A stretch of 64,000 bases of DNA, from the NCBI RefSeq assembly GCF_000423185.1, contig NZ_AUHM01000006.1:124001-188000 (forward strand), given 5' to 3'. Positions within the stretch are counted from its first letter, which is position 1, and the number at the start of each line of letters is the position of its first letter. Below the pieces are notes generated by a model. That model saw nothing but the letters and a program-made list of their open reading frames with translations. It was not told where the DNA came from and searched no databases. Below are positions 1 to 8,649 of this stretch, one piece after another. A program made the translations under genes and the position numbers. Origin of the DNA: Inquilinus limosus DSM 16000. Lineage in GTDB: Bacteria > Pseudomonadota > Alphaproteobacteria > DSM-16000 > Inquilinaceae.

Positions 1-1
1 C

Positions 2-1549
2 GACGCGTCCGGCCACGACCTGCCGCTCGACGCCGATCCCGAGAATCCGGCCTGGCTGGCCTGGGCGGCCTGGCGGCGCGCGGTGCTGAGCCGCCTTGTC
101 GTCGAATGGGACGAGGCGATGAAGGCGATCAAGCCGGACACCAGCTTCATCCCCAACATGGGCAGCGTGTCGCTGATGGAGTTCGATCTGAAGCTGATCG
201 AACGGCACTGCCCGTTCCTCGTCGTCGACGATCAGGGCCGGCGCGGCACCGAGCCGATCTGGATGGCGGGCCGGAACGGCAAGCGCATGCGGGCGACCTT
301 CCGCGAGCGGCCGGCGGTCCTCATCACCTCCATCGGGCCCGAGGAGAAGTACCGCTGGAAGGATGCGGTGACGACCGGCCCGGAGATCCGGTCGTGGATG
401 CTCGACGGCGTGGTCCAGGGCATGCTGCCCTGGTTCACGAAGTTCAACGGCGTGGTGCCCGACAGGCGCTGGGTCGAACCGGTCGTCGAGAGCTTCGGCC
501 TGCACGCCGCGCTGGAGCCGGTCCTTGCGGCGACCAGGCCGGCGGCGGAGATCGCCATCATCGATCCGGCCACCACCCTGCGCCACCACGGGCCGGAGAC
601 GCACAAGGAGGCGGAGGCCGACGATCTCGGCTTCTATCAGGCGCTGGTCGAGGAGAAGCTGCCCTTCGAGATGCTGTCGGACCAGGCGATGACGCCCGAG
701 CGGCTCGACCGCTTCAAGGTCGTGATCCTCGCCAATGCGACCTGCCTCTCCGACGCGCAATGCGCCGCGCTGGAAGCCTATGTGGCCCGCGGCGGCAGCG
801 TGGTCGCGGCCTATCAGACCTCGGTGCGCGACGAGAACAACCGCCCGCGCGGGACCCTGGCGCTGGGCGGCCTTCTCGGCGCGACGATGACAACGCCGTC
901 CAGGGGGCCGGTCCAGAACAGCTATGTGGCGCTCAACGGCAGCCATCCGATCTCGGAGGGCTATGAGGGGGCGGAGCGCATCATCGGCGGCACGCATCTG
1001 ATCGCCGTCGAGGCGGCGGCCGACGCCGAGGCTCCGTTCCTGTATGTGCCGGACTTCCCGGACCTGCCGATGGAGGAGGTCTATCCGCGCGAGGCGCCGA
1101 AGGGCGCCGCGGTGGTGGCGCGCCGGCACCCGGGCGGGGGCCGCACGGTCTACATCCCCTGGAACATCGGCGGGATCTTCTGGGAGGTGCTGGCCGCCGA
1201 CCACCAGCGGCTGATCGCGAACGCCGTGCGCTGGGCGCTCGGCAAGCGGCCGGACGTCGAGGTGAGCGGGCGGGCGGTGCTGGATGTCGCCGTGCGCGAA
1301 GGCGAGAACGGACTCGCCGTCGCGCTGCAGAACCTCACCAACCCGATGATGATGAAAGGCCCGACCCGGGAGATCCACCCCGTGGAGCGGCAGGAGGTCT
1401 CGGTGGCCATCCCCGCGGACCGCTCCTTCGCCGACGCACGGCTGCTCGTCGCCGGGGCGAAGGCGGAGGCGAGGGGGGACGGGGACCGGGTGATCGTGAC
1501 GGTGCCGGGGATCGACCTGGTCGAGGTGGTCCACATCACCTGGGCCTGA
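2..1549 (+). CDS. Glycosidase-like protein with beta-galactosidase trimerisation-type domain (5' end cut off)
   Basis: The frame is open from the first bases of the window and reads as ordinary protein (it passes through PENPAWLAWAAWRR) before the first in-frame GTG at 83, so the true start lies outside. The visible part holds the end of a TIM-barrel-like region (ending near VPDRRWVEPVV), then a flavodoxin/GATase-like domain of the GH42 trimerisation kind (from AEIAIIDPATTL to VYIPWNIGG), then a C-terminal beta domain. The arrangement parallels the minus-strand gene at 8650-10722, and both share the pattern of a short IA(I/L) strand, LPF, and a VxRGGxxV strand. A carbohydrate-active role is inferred from this and from the GH42 gene downstream; the substrate is unknown. 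It lies 23 bases upstream of the permease gene, so it is probably cotranscribed with the importer. Confidence 0.7.
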   Translation, partial: DASGHDLPLDADPENPAWLAWAAWRRAVLSRLVVEWDEAMKAIKPDTSFIPNMGSVSLMEFDLKLIERHCPFLVVDDQGRRGTEPIWMAGRNGKRMRATFRERPAVLITSIGPEEKYRWKDAVTTGPEIRSWMLDGVVQGMLPWFTKFNGVVPDRRWVEPVVESFGLHAALEPVLAATRPAAEIAIIDPATTLRHHGPETHKEAEADDLGFYQALVEEKLPFEMLSDQAMTPERLDRFKVVILANATCLSDAQCAALEAYVARGGSVVAAYQTSVRDENNRPRGTLALGGLLGATMTTPSRGPVQNSYVALNGSHPISEGYEGAERIIGGTHLIAVEAAADAEAPFLYVPDFPDLPMEEVYPREAPKGAAVVARRHPGGGRTVYIPWNIGGIFWEVLAADHQRLIANAVRWALGKRPDVEVSGRAVLDVAVREGENGLAVALQNLTNPMMMKGPTREIHPVERQEVSVAIPADRSFADARLLVAGAKAEARGDGDRVIVTVPGIDLVEVVHITWA

Positions 1550-1572
1550 GGGGGAAGGAGGCGCGGGCGGAC

Positions 1573-2559
1573 ATGCTGCGCTACGTCATCAAACGCCTGA
1601 TCTACATGGTCCCGACGCTGTTCGGCATGTCGATCATCGCGTTCCTCATCATCCAGCTTCCGCCGGGCGATTACCTCACCTCGATGATCGCCATGATGAC
1701 GGACTCCGGCCAGAACGTGGATCCGGCGCAGGTGGCGCGGCTCAGGGAAATCTACGGCTTCGATGACCCCATCTGGGTGCAGTACTGGAAGTGGATGAGC
1801 GGCATCCTGTTCCGCGGCGACTTCGGCTATTCCTTCGAATGGAATCGGCCGGTCGCCGACCTCATCTGGGAACGGATGGGCTCGACGCTGGCGATCTCGA
1901 TCGTCTCGCTGCTCTTCGTCTGGGCGGTCTCGCTGCCGATCGGCATCTATTCCGCCATCCGCCGCCATTCGATCGGTGACTACAGCTTCACCTTTCTCGG
2001 ATTCCTCGGTCTTGCAGTGCCGAATTTCATCATGGCGCTGACGCTGATGTATCTCTCCTACAAATACTTCGGCCAGAGCGTGGGCGGGCTGTACTCGCCG
2101 GAATATGCCGATGCGCCGTGGTCCTGGGCGAAATTCCTCGACCTCCTCTCGCATCTCTGGATTCCGGTCATCGTCATCGGCACGAACGGCACCGCGGCGC
2201 TGATCCGCATCCTGCGCGCCAATCTCAGCGACGAGCTCAACAAGCCCTACGTCATCACGGCCAAGGCGAAGGGCCTGCCCGAATACAAGGTGGTGGTGAA
2301 GTATCCGGTGCGCATCGCGCTGAATCCCTTCGTCTCCGCCATCGGCTGGGTGCTGCCGGAGCTGATTTCGGGGGTGACCATCACCGCCATCGTGCTCAAC
2401 CTGCCGACGGCCGGGCCGCTCCTCCTTCGGGCTCTGATCTCGCAGGACATGTATCTGGCCGGCAGCTTCATCCTGCTGATGGGCGTGCTGACGCTGATCG
2501 GGATGCTGGTCTCCGACCTCCTCCTCGCGCTGCTCGATCCACGGATCCGGTTCACCTGA
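1573..2559 (+). CDS. Dpp/Opp-type ABC transporter permease (DppB-like)
   Basis: This 328-residue inner-membrane protein has the DppB layout: an N-terminal membrane segment after MLRYVIKRLIYMVPTLFGMS, the IIQLPPGDY motif, a periplasmic loop and then a block of five membrane segments. The EAA-type cytoplasmic loop (YVITAKAKGLPEYKVVVKYPVR) contacts the ATPase. The end LLLALLDPRIRFT is typical of the family. GGAAGGAGG precedes the ATG by about ten bases. The stop overlaps the next permease start as ATGA. Family members move peptides, nickel or oligosaccharides. The flanking glycosidase genes make an oligosaccharide or glycoside more likely than a peptide here (inference). Confidence 0.93.
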   Translation: MLRYVIKRLIYMVPTLFGMSIIAFLIIQLPPGDYLTSMIAMMTDSGQNVDPAQVARLREIYGFDDPIWVQYWKWMSGILFRGDFGYSFEWNRPVADLIWERMGSTLAISIVSLLFVWAVSLPIGIYSAIRRHSIGDYSFTFLGFLGLAVPNFIMALTLMYLSYKYFGQSVGGLYSPEYADAPWSWAKFLDLLSHLWIPVIVIGTNGTAALIRILRANLSDELNKPYVITAKAKGLPEYKVVVKYPVRIALNPFVSAIGWVLPELISGVTITAIVLNLPTAGPLLLRALISQDMYLAGSFILLMGVLTLIGMLVSDLLLALLDPRIRFT

Positions 2560-3734
2560 TGAGCGAGCACATCTTCATCGACGGGCCGGCGGAGACGGGA
2601 CCCGCCATCACCCTCCTGAAGCCCGGGACCAACGGAAGCGAGATCGCCGCCGCCGGGCAGTGGACGCTGATCTGGCGGCGCTTCGCCCGCAACAAGCTGG
2701 CGGTCGCTTCGGGCATCATCATCCTCGCGCTCTATCTCATCGGCGCCTTCGCGGAGTTCCTGGCGCCGGCCCTGCCCAATGCCGCGCGGCCGCAATTCAC
2801 CAATGCGCCGCCGCAGAAGATCCGGTTCTTCACGACCGAGCCAGACGGCAGCTCGCGCTTCCTGCCCCATGTCACCGGCTATTCCATGCAGGTGGACCAG
2901 GCCTCGCTCCGCCGCAGCTATGTGGTGGACGAGGCCAAGGTGGTGCCCATCGGGGTCTTCGTGAAGGGCCCGGCCTACCGGCTGTGGGGCCTGATCCCCA
3001 TGGACCGGCACCTCGTCGGGCCGCTGCGGCCGGGCGACACCATGTATCTGCTCGGCACCGACAAGCTCGGCCGCGACATGCTGAGCCGGCTGATTCACGG
3101 CACCCGCGTCTCCATGTCGATCGGGCTGGTGGGCGTCTGCATCAGCCTGCTGCTCGGCGTCACGCTCGGCAGCCTTTCCGGCTTCTACGGCGGGGCGGTG
3201 GACATGGTGATCCAGCGCATCATCGAGGTGATCAGCGCGATGCCGACCATCCCGCTCTGGCTCGGGCTCGCGGCTGCGATCCCGCTCACCTGGTCGCCGC
3301 TCCAGGTCTATTTCGTCATCACGCTGATCGTTTCGCTGTTCGGCTGGACCGGGCTGGCGCGCGAGGTACGCGGCCGGTTCTATGCCCTCAGGGGCGAAGA
3401 CTTCGTCACCGCCGCGCGGCTGGACGGGTCGAGCGAGCGCCGGCTCATCTTCCGGCACATCCTGCCTTCGCTCACCAGCCACATCCTGGCGGTGGTGACG
3501 CTCGCCGTCCCGACCATGATCGTGGCGGAGACGGCGCTGTCCTTCCTCGGCATCGGGCTGAAGCCGCCGGTGGTGTCCTGGGGCGTGCTGCTGCAGGAGG
3601 CGCAGAACGTCCGCACCATCGCCGGCGCCCCGTGGCTGCTGGCCTGGCCGGCCGGCGCCGTGGTGCTCGCCGTGCTGGCCTTCAACTTCCTCGGCGACGG
3701 CATGCGCGACGCCGCCGACCCCTACGATTCATGA
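2559..3734 (+). CDS. Dpp/Opp-type ABC transporter permease (DppC-like) with enlarged periplasmic loop
   Basis: This is the partner permease of the importer, 391 residues from the ATG that overlaps the preceding stop. The first membrane segment is at about 48-70. The family motif LGTDKLGRD is at about 165-173, followed by five more membrane segments and an EAA loop (EDFVTAARLDGSSERRLIFRH). The end [11 protein letters not shown] is standard for DppC. The stretch between the first membrane segment and LGTDKLGRD is about 95 residues; in ordinary DppC it is nearer 40, and typical proteins are about 300 residues long. The extra region (FTTEPDGS to MDRHLVG) recurs in a different sequence but similar size in the second Dpp-type system at 37994. 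The gene is translationally coupled to both neighbours. Confidence 0.92.
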   Translation: MSEHIFIDGPAETGPAITLLKPGTNGSEIAAAGQWTLIWRRFARNKLAVASGIIILALYLIGAFAEFLAPALPNAARPQFTNAPPQKIRFFTTEPDGSSRFLPHVTGYSMQVDQASLRRSYVVDEAKVVPIGVFVKGPAYRLWGLIPMDRHLVGPLRPGDTMYLLGTDKLGRDMLSRLIHGTRVSMSIGLVGVCISLLLGVTLGSLSGFYGGAVDMVIQRIIEVISAMPTIPLWLGLAAAIPLTWSPLQVYFVITLIVSLFGWTGLAREVRGRFYALRGEDFVTAARLDGSSERRLIFRHILPSLTSHILAVVTLAVPTMIVAETALSFLGIGLKPPVVSWGVLLQEAQNVRTIAGAPWLLAWPAGAVVLAVLAFNFLGDGMRDAADPYDS

Positions 3735-5467
3735 CCGGGGCCGCGATGGGACTCATGACGGCGGAAAAGCCCGCCACGGCCGCCGCCGATGCCGAGACGG
3801 TGCTGCGGGTCGAACAGCTCAGCCTCGACTTCAACCTGCGCACCCATGTCCTGCACGCGGCGCGGGAAGTGAGCTTCGAGCTGAAGCGCGGCAGGACGCT
3901 CTGCCTGGTGGGCGAAAGCGGCTCGGGCAAGAGCGTGACGGCGCGGGCGCTGCTGCGCATCATCGACCGCAACGGGCGGATCGCCGGCGGGCGCATCCTG
4001 CTGCGGGGCCATGGCGGCGAGATCGACATCGCCGGGCTCGGCGAACGCAGCCCGGAACTCCTGAAGATCCGGGGCGGGCGGATCGGCCTCATCTTCCAGG
4101 AGCCGATGAGCTCGCTTTCGCCCGTGCACACGATCGGCTCCCAGATCGTGGAGGCGCTGCGGCTCCACCGCAGGCTCGGCAAGCGGGCCGCGCGCGACGC
4201 GGCCATCGACCTGCTGCGGCAGGTCGAGATCCCCCATCCCGACAGGATGGTCGATCGCTACACCTTCGAGTTCTCGGGCGGCATGCGGCAGCGGGCGATG
4301 ATCGCCATGGCGCTCGCCTGCGACCCCGACGTCCTGATCGCCGACGAGCCGACGACGGCGCTCGACGTGACCACCCAGGCGGAGATCCTCGACCTGATCA
4401 AGCGGCTGCAGGACAGCCGCGGCATGGCGATGCTGCTGATCACGCACGACATGGGCCTGGTCGCCGAGATCGCCGACGAGGTGGCGGTGATGCATTACGG
4501 CCGCATCGTCGAGCGGGGCAGCGCCGACGCGATCTTCCACGACGCCAGGCACCCCTACACCCGTGCCCTGCTGCATTCGACGATGAAGCTGGAGGAGAGC
4601 CGGCGGGCGGTCACGAGGCCGGCGGGCGTCGCGCCGGGCGAGACGGCGCCGGTGCTGTCGCTGCGCAACGTGTCGAAGGTCTATGGCCGCGGCGACTATG
4701 CCGTCACCGCCGTCGACGATGTCAGCCTCGATCTCTTCCCGGGGGAGAATCTCGGCATCGTCGGCGAGAGCGGCTCCGGCAAGACCACGCTCGGACGGCT
4801 GATCCTGCGGACGATCGAGCCCAGCGCCGGCCGCATCGCCTATGTCGACGGCAAGGGTCAGCCGGTGGAGGTGACGGCGCTCGGCAAGCCGGGGCTCAAG
4901 GCCTTCCATCGCGACGTGCGGCTCGTGTTCCAGGACCCGTTCGCGTCGCTGAACCCGCGGATGACGGTCAAGCAGATCATCGGCGATCCTCTCCATGTCA
5001 GCAGGACGGCGCGCGGGGCGGCCCTGACGAAGCGGGTCGCCGAGCTCATGGAGCTGGTCGGCCTCGATCCGCTCGCCATGGAGCGCTATCCGCATGCCTT
5101 CTCCGGCGGGCAGAGGCAGCGCATCGGTATCGCCCGCGCCCTCGCGCTCGACCCGCGCATCGTCATCGCCGATGAGGCGACCGCCGCGCTCGATGTCTCG
5201 ATCCGCTCGCAGATCCTCGACCTGCTGCTCGAGCTGCAGAGGCGGTTGAAGCTGAGCTTCGTCTTCATCTCGCACGACATCTCCGTCGTCCGCTACTTCT
5301 GCGATCGGGTCGCGGTCATGCATCGCGGGCGTCTCGTCGAGATGGGCCCGGCGGAGGAGATCTGCACCGCCCCGCGCGAGCCCTACACCAGGAGCCTGAT
5401 CTCGGCGGTGCCGAGCCCCGATCCGCGCCGGAAGCGGATGATGCATCGCACCCGCTTCGTCGCCTGA
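3731..5467 (+). CDS. Fused double ATP-binding subunit of Dpp-type importer (DppD-DppF fusion)
   Basis: This cytoplasmic protein of 578 residues carries two complete ABC ATPase domains in tandem. Domain 1 has Walker A GESGSGKS, signature FSGGMRQR and Walker [12 protein letters not shown]. Domain 2 has [17 protein letters not shown] and [11 protein letters not shown]. Each is followed by the short oligopeptide-type C-terminal segment (RHPYTRALL and REPYTRSLI). Most Dpp systems use two separate ATPase genes; the fused form is common in alphaproteobacteria. The ATG at 3731 overlaps the upstream stop (ATGA). Later in-frame ATGs at 3746 and 3755 are alternatives. It energises the two permeases just upstream. 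No binding protein gene for this system is visible, so that gene probably lies before the window. Confidence 0.92.
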   Translation: MTGAAMGLMTAEKPATAAADAETVLRVEQLSLDFNLRTHVLHAAREVSFELKRGRTLCLVGESGSGKSVTARALLRIIDRNGRIAGGRILLRGHGGEIDIAGLGERSPELLKIRGGRIGLIFQEPMSSLSPVHTIGSQIVEALRLHRRLGKRAARDAAIDLLRQVEIPHPDRMVDRYTFEFSGGMRQRAMIAMALACDPDVLIADEPTTALDVTTQAEILDLIKRLQDSRGMAMLLITHDMGLVAEIADEVAVMHYGRIVERGSADAIFHDARHPYTRALLHSTMKLEESRRAVTRPAGVAPGETAPVLSLRNVSKVYGRGDYAVTAVDDVSLDLFPGENLGIVGESGSGKTTLGRLILRTIEPSAGRIAYVDGKGQPVEVTALGKPGLKAFHRDVRLVFQDPFASLNPRMTVKQIIGDPLHVSRTARGAALTKRVAELMELVGLDPLAMERYPHAFSGGQRQRIGIARALALDPRIVIADEATAALDVSIRSQILDLLLELQRRLKLSFVFISHDISVVRYFCDRVAVMHRGRLVEMGPAEEICTAPREPYTRSLISAVPSPDPRRKRMMHRTRFVA

Positions 5468-5512
5468 GGACGCCATGCCAAAGAGGGTCAGACAAGACTG
5501 GGGAGAAAGCCG

Positions 5513-6388
5513 ATGAGGATCGGATTCATCGGGCTGGGCGTGATGGGGCGGCCGATGGCCGGCCATCTGATCGACGCCGGCCACCTGTTGTTCCTCCACC
5601 GGGTCAAGGAGCCGTCGCGCCATCTTGTCGAGAGGGGCGGCACGGCCGCCGAAAGCCCGCGGGCCGTCGCCGAAGAGTCGGACGTGATCATCCTGATGGT
5701 CCCCGATACACCCGATGTCGAGCAGGTGCTGTTCGGGGCCGAGGGCGTCGCCTCCGGCCTGAGCGCCGGCAAGCTCGTGATCGACATGAGCTCGATCTCG
5801 CCGGTGGCGACGAAGGACTTCGCGGCCAGGATCGAGGCGCTCGGCTGTGACTATCTCGACGCCCCGGTCTCGGGCGGCGAGGTGGGCGCCAGGAACGCCT
5901 CGCTCACCATCATGGCCGGCGGAAAGGCGGAGGTCTTCGAACGCGCGAAGCCGATCTTCGAGACGATGGGCAAGACCATTACCCTCGTCGGCGGCAGCGG
6001 CGACGGGCAGACGGCCAAGGTCGCGAACCAGATCATCGTCGGGCTCACCATCGAGGCGGTAGCGGAGGGGCTGCTGTTCGCAAAAAGGGCGGGCGCGGAT
6101 GTCGCCAAGGTGCGCGAGGCGCTGATGGGCGGCCTCGCCACTTCCCGCATCCTCGAACTGCACGGCGAGCGCATGATCAAGCGCAGCTTCGATCCGGGCT
6201 TCCGCATCCGGCTGCACCGGAAGGACCTGACCCTCGCGATCGACGCGGCCAAGGCGCTCGATCTGATGCTGCCCAACACCGCGGCGACGCAGCAGCTCAT
6301 GAACGCCGCGATCGCCATGGGCGCGGGCGACAAGGATCATTCGGGCCTCATCCTGACCCTCGAGGCGCTGGCCGGCGAGACGGGCTAG
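5513..6388 (+). CDS. 3-hydroxyisobutyrate dehydrogenase family NAD(P)-dependent reductase
   Basis: The protein has 291 residues, the usual length of the beta-hydroxyacid dehydrogenase family (3-hydroxyisobutyrate, tartronate semialdehyde and related reductases). The Rossmann motif GLGVMGRPM is at the N terminus. The substrate motif SGGEVGARNASLTIMAGG is at about 120-137. The catalytic lysine is K169 in GQTAKVANQ. The all-alpha C-terminal domain follows. GGGAGAAAG lies just before the ATG. It follows the importer genes after 45 bases and precedes the beta-galactosidase, so it is likely in the same operon and may process a sugar acid. The exact substrate cannot be read from the sequence. Confidence 0.88.
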   Translation: MRIGFIGLGVMGRPMAGHLIDAGHLLFLHRVKEPSRHLVERGGTAAESPRAVAEESDVIILMVPDTPDVEQVLFGAEGVASGLSAGKLVIDMSSISPVATKDFAARIEALGCDYLDAPVSGGEVGARNASLTIMAGGKAEVFERAKPIFETMGKTITLVGGSGDGQTAKVANQIIVGLTIEAVAEGLLFAKRAGADVAKVREALMGGLATSRILELHGERMIKRSFDPGFRIRLHRKDLTLAIDAAKALDLMLPNTAATQQLMNAAIAMGAGDKDHSGLILTLEALAGETG

Positions 6389-6473
6389 CTCGAGGAGTCC
6401 ACCACGCCGGCGATCAGGCGGTGGGCGCGGCGCGCCCGCCGACAGGACAATATTGCGCGGAAGGAGCATTCAG

Positions 6474-8588
6474 ATGCCGACGGACAAGGTCCCGCAGATC
6501 CCCTTCGGAGCGGTCTATTTTCGCAAGTCCAACCCGCCGCGGGAGGATTGGGAGCGGGACTACAGGACGGCCGCGGAGGACGGGCTCAACGTCTTCCGCC
6601 ACTGGTTCATGTGGAGCGTCATCGAGCGCCGGCCCGGCGTCTACGACTGGGGCGACTACGACCGGCAGATGGACCTCGCGGCCGAGCACGGCATCAAGAC
6701 CATCATCGCCGAGCTCACCCATACCGTCCCCGACTGGGCCTATCGCAAATTCGCCCATGCGCGGCAGATCCGCATGGACGGGCGTCCGCTCACCTCGAAC
6801 ATGGGCGTCAGCGCCGCTGTCGGCGGGTTCGCGAACAATGGCGGCGGGGCGGGTGCCCTGACCATGAACTGCCCAGAGGTGAAGGAAGCCGCCGGCCAGT
6901 TCCTGACGGCGCTCGCCACCCGCTACAAGGGGCATCCGGCGCTGCTCGGCTACGACGTCTGGAACGAGGTCAACTACGCGGCCGACGTCGATTATTCGGA
7001 CTATGCCAAGGCCGCCTATCGCGAATGGCTCCAGCGGAAATACGGCGACCTCGAAACGCTTGCCCAGGCCTGGCACCGCTACTCCTATGCCGAGTGGGAG
7101 GATGTCGAGCCGCCGGCTGAGATCGCCGCCTATCCGGAAGGGCTCGACTGGCTCGAATTCAGGCGCGACAACTTCTACGGCCAGATGCGGTGGCGCATCG
7201 ACACGATCCGGGCGGTGGACCCGGACTGCCTGATCGCCGCGCACGGGGTCGCGGGCGCTATCCCGAACATGGCGGCGAATGGCTGCGACGACTGGCTGGC
7301 GGCCTCGAAGGTCGAGATCTACGGGATGACCTGGATCGCGGCCCGCAAGGGCAACCAGCCCTGGCGCAATTTCTACGGCGCGGATCTCACCCGCGCGGCA
7401 TCCCGCGGAAAGCCGTGGTGGCATGCGGAGCGCCAGGGCGGGCCGCTCTGGCTGCAGCCGCAGGTGCTCGGCCGCGACAAGGAGGATGGGCGTGTCGCCG
7501 AGCCCGAGGACATCCGCCTCTGGACCATGACGTCCTTCGCCGCGGGCGCGACCGGCGTCCTCAACCTGCGCTGGCGGCCGCTGCTCGACGGCCCGCTGTT
7601 CGGCGCCTTCGGCTCCTACGGGATGGACGGCTCGCGCACGCCGCGCTCGGATATGGCGAGCGCCATCGCGAAGTGGGCGAACGCGCCGGAGCAGAAGGAG
7701 CTGTTCGCGGCGCGGCCCGTGAAGGGCGATATCGGCCTCCTGGTGATTCCGGAGGCGCAGGCCTGGGACCACCTGCTCAACCACCGCCACTGCCCGGAGA
7801 CCTATGCCGAGGCGATGTGGGGCGCCTATCGCGGCTTCTTCGACAACGGCATCCAGGCGGACTGGGTGCATATCGACGATATCGATGCCTACGACGCCAT
7901 CTACGCGCCCTATCCGATCATGCTCACCGCGGCGCGTGCGGAGAAGCTGGCCCGCTGGGTGGAAGCGGGCGGCAAGCTCATCAGCGAGGCCTGCATCGGC
8001 TATTTCGGCGATCGCGGCAAGGTGGGCACGGTGCAGCCGAACCACGGGCTCGACCGCGTCTTCGGGGCGCGCGAGCACGAGGTCGAGTTCATGCCCGATA
8101 TTGGCGACCGCATCCGCTTCGCCTATGCCGGCCAGACCGTCACGGGCGGCGGTTTCCTGCAGAGCTACACGCTGGCGGGCGGGACCGAGCGCGGCCGGTT
8201 TGCCGATGGGCGGATCGCGGTGGTCGAGAGCACCCATGGCCGCGGACGGACGCTGCTGGTGGGAACCCATCCGGGGGTCGGCTACTTCAAGTCCTCGGGC
8301 GCGGCGAACCGGAGCTATTTTGCCGAGGTCTTCGCCTGGACCGGCAAGGAGCAGCATGTACGGCTTTCGAATGCCGCGATGCAGGCCAGGCTGCACGAGG
8401 CCGAGAGCGGCCGGGTGCTCTGGGTGGTGAACCCGACGCGCGAGATCCAGCGCTCGACCGCGACGCTCGCTTCCCGGTACGGAACGCCCGGTTTCGGCAA
8501 GACGCATTGGGCGGGCGAGGGCGCCCGGGTCGAGGGTGCCGAAGTGGTGGTCCCGCCGCGGGATGCTCTGGCGATCCGGCTGACCTAG
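6474..8588 (+). CDS. GH42-type beta-galactosidase
   Basis: The product is 704 residues from the ATG at 6474, which has AAGGAG seven bases upstream; the frame opens earlier at 6453 but lacks such a site. The TIM barrel covers about 1-370. The acid/base pair is N164-E165 in YDVWNEVNY, and the likely nucleophile is E319 in WWHAERQGG, as in GH42 enzymes. A flavodoxin-like trimerisation domain (about 405-600) and a C-terminal beta domain complete the family order. There is no signal peptide, so it acts in the cytoplasm on an imported galactoside or related glycoside. It is the last gene of the plus-strand run and faces the minus-strand gene at 8650 across a strong inverted repeat. Confidence 0.88.
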   Translation: MPTDKVPQIPFGAVYFRKSNPPREDWERDYRTAAEDGLNVFRHWFMWSVIERRPGVYDWGDYDRQMDLAAEHGIKTIIAELTHTVPDWAYRKFAHARQIRMDGRPLTSNMGVSAAVGGFANNGGGAGALTMNCPEVKEAAGQFLTALATRYKGHPALLGYDVWNEVNYAADVDYSDYAKAAYREWLQRKYGDLETLAQAWHRYSYAEWEDVEPPAEIAAYPEGLDWLEFRRDNFYGQMRWRIDTIRAVDPDCLIAAHGVAGAIPNMAANGCDDWLAASKVEIYGMTWIAARKGNQPWRNFYGADLTRAASRGKPWWHAERQGGPLWLQPQVLGRDKEDGRVAEPEDIRLWTMTSFAAGATGVLNLRWRPLLDGPLFGAFGSYGMDGSRTPRSDMASAIAKWANAPEQKELFAARPVKGDIGLLVIPEAQAWDHLLNHRHCPETYAEAMWGAYRGFFDNGIQADWVHIDDIDAYDAIYAPYPIMLTAARAEKLARWVEAGGKLISEACIGYFGDRGKVGTVQPNHGLDRVFGAREHEVEFMPDIGDRIRFAYAGQTVTGGGFLQSYTLAGGTERGRFADGRIAVVESTHGRGRTLLVGTHPGVGYFKSSGAANRSYFAEVFAWTGKEQHVRLSNAAMQARLHEAESGRVLWVVNPTREIQRSTATLASRYGTPGFGKTHWAGEGARVEGAEVVVPPRDALAIRLT

Positions 8589-8599
8589 CCGTCGGTGCT

Positions 8600-8643
8600 C
8601 CGCGCGGGCGCAGCCGCCGCTGTCGGACGGCTCGCCCGCGCGG
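8600..8643. terminator. Hairpin between convergent genes
   Basis: A perfect 11-base inverted repeat (CCGCGCGGGCG at 8600-8610 and its complement at 8633-8643) with a 22-base loop sits between the stops of two convergent genes. No T-run follows on either strand, so intrinsic termination is plausible but not certain. Confidence 0.5.
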
Positions 8644-8649
8644 CCGCGC

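Noticed and set aside
83-85. GTG as the start of the first gene
   Set aside because: The same frame is open and protein-like back to position 2, so the gene is simply cut by the window edge.
3722-6469. Very long open frame on the minus strand (about 915 codons) opposite the ATPase and reductase genes
   Set aside because: The product is His/Arg/Asp/Gly-rich with no domain; GC-rich codon bias opens such antisense frames. The plus-strand genes here have clear motifs.
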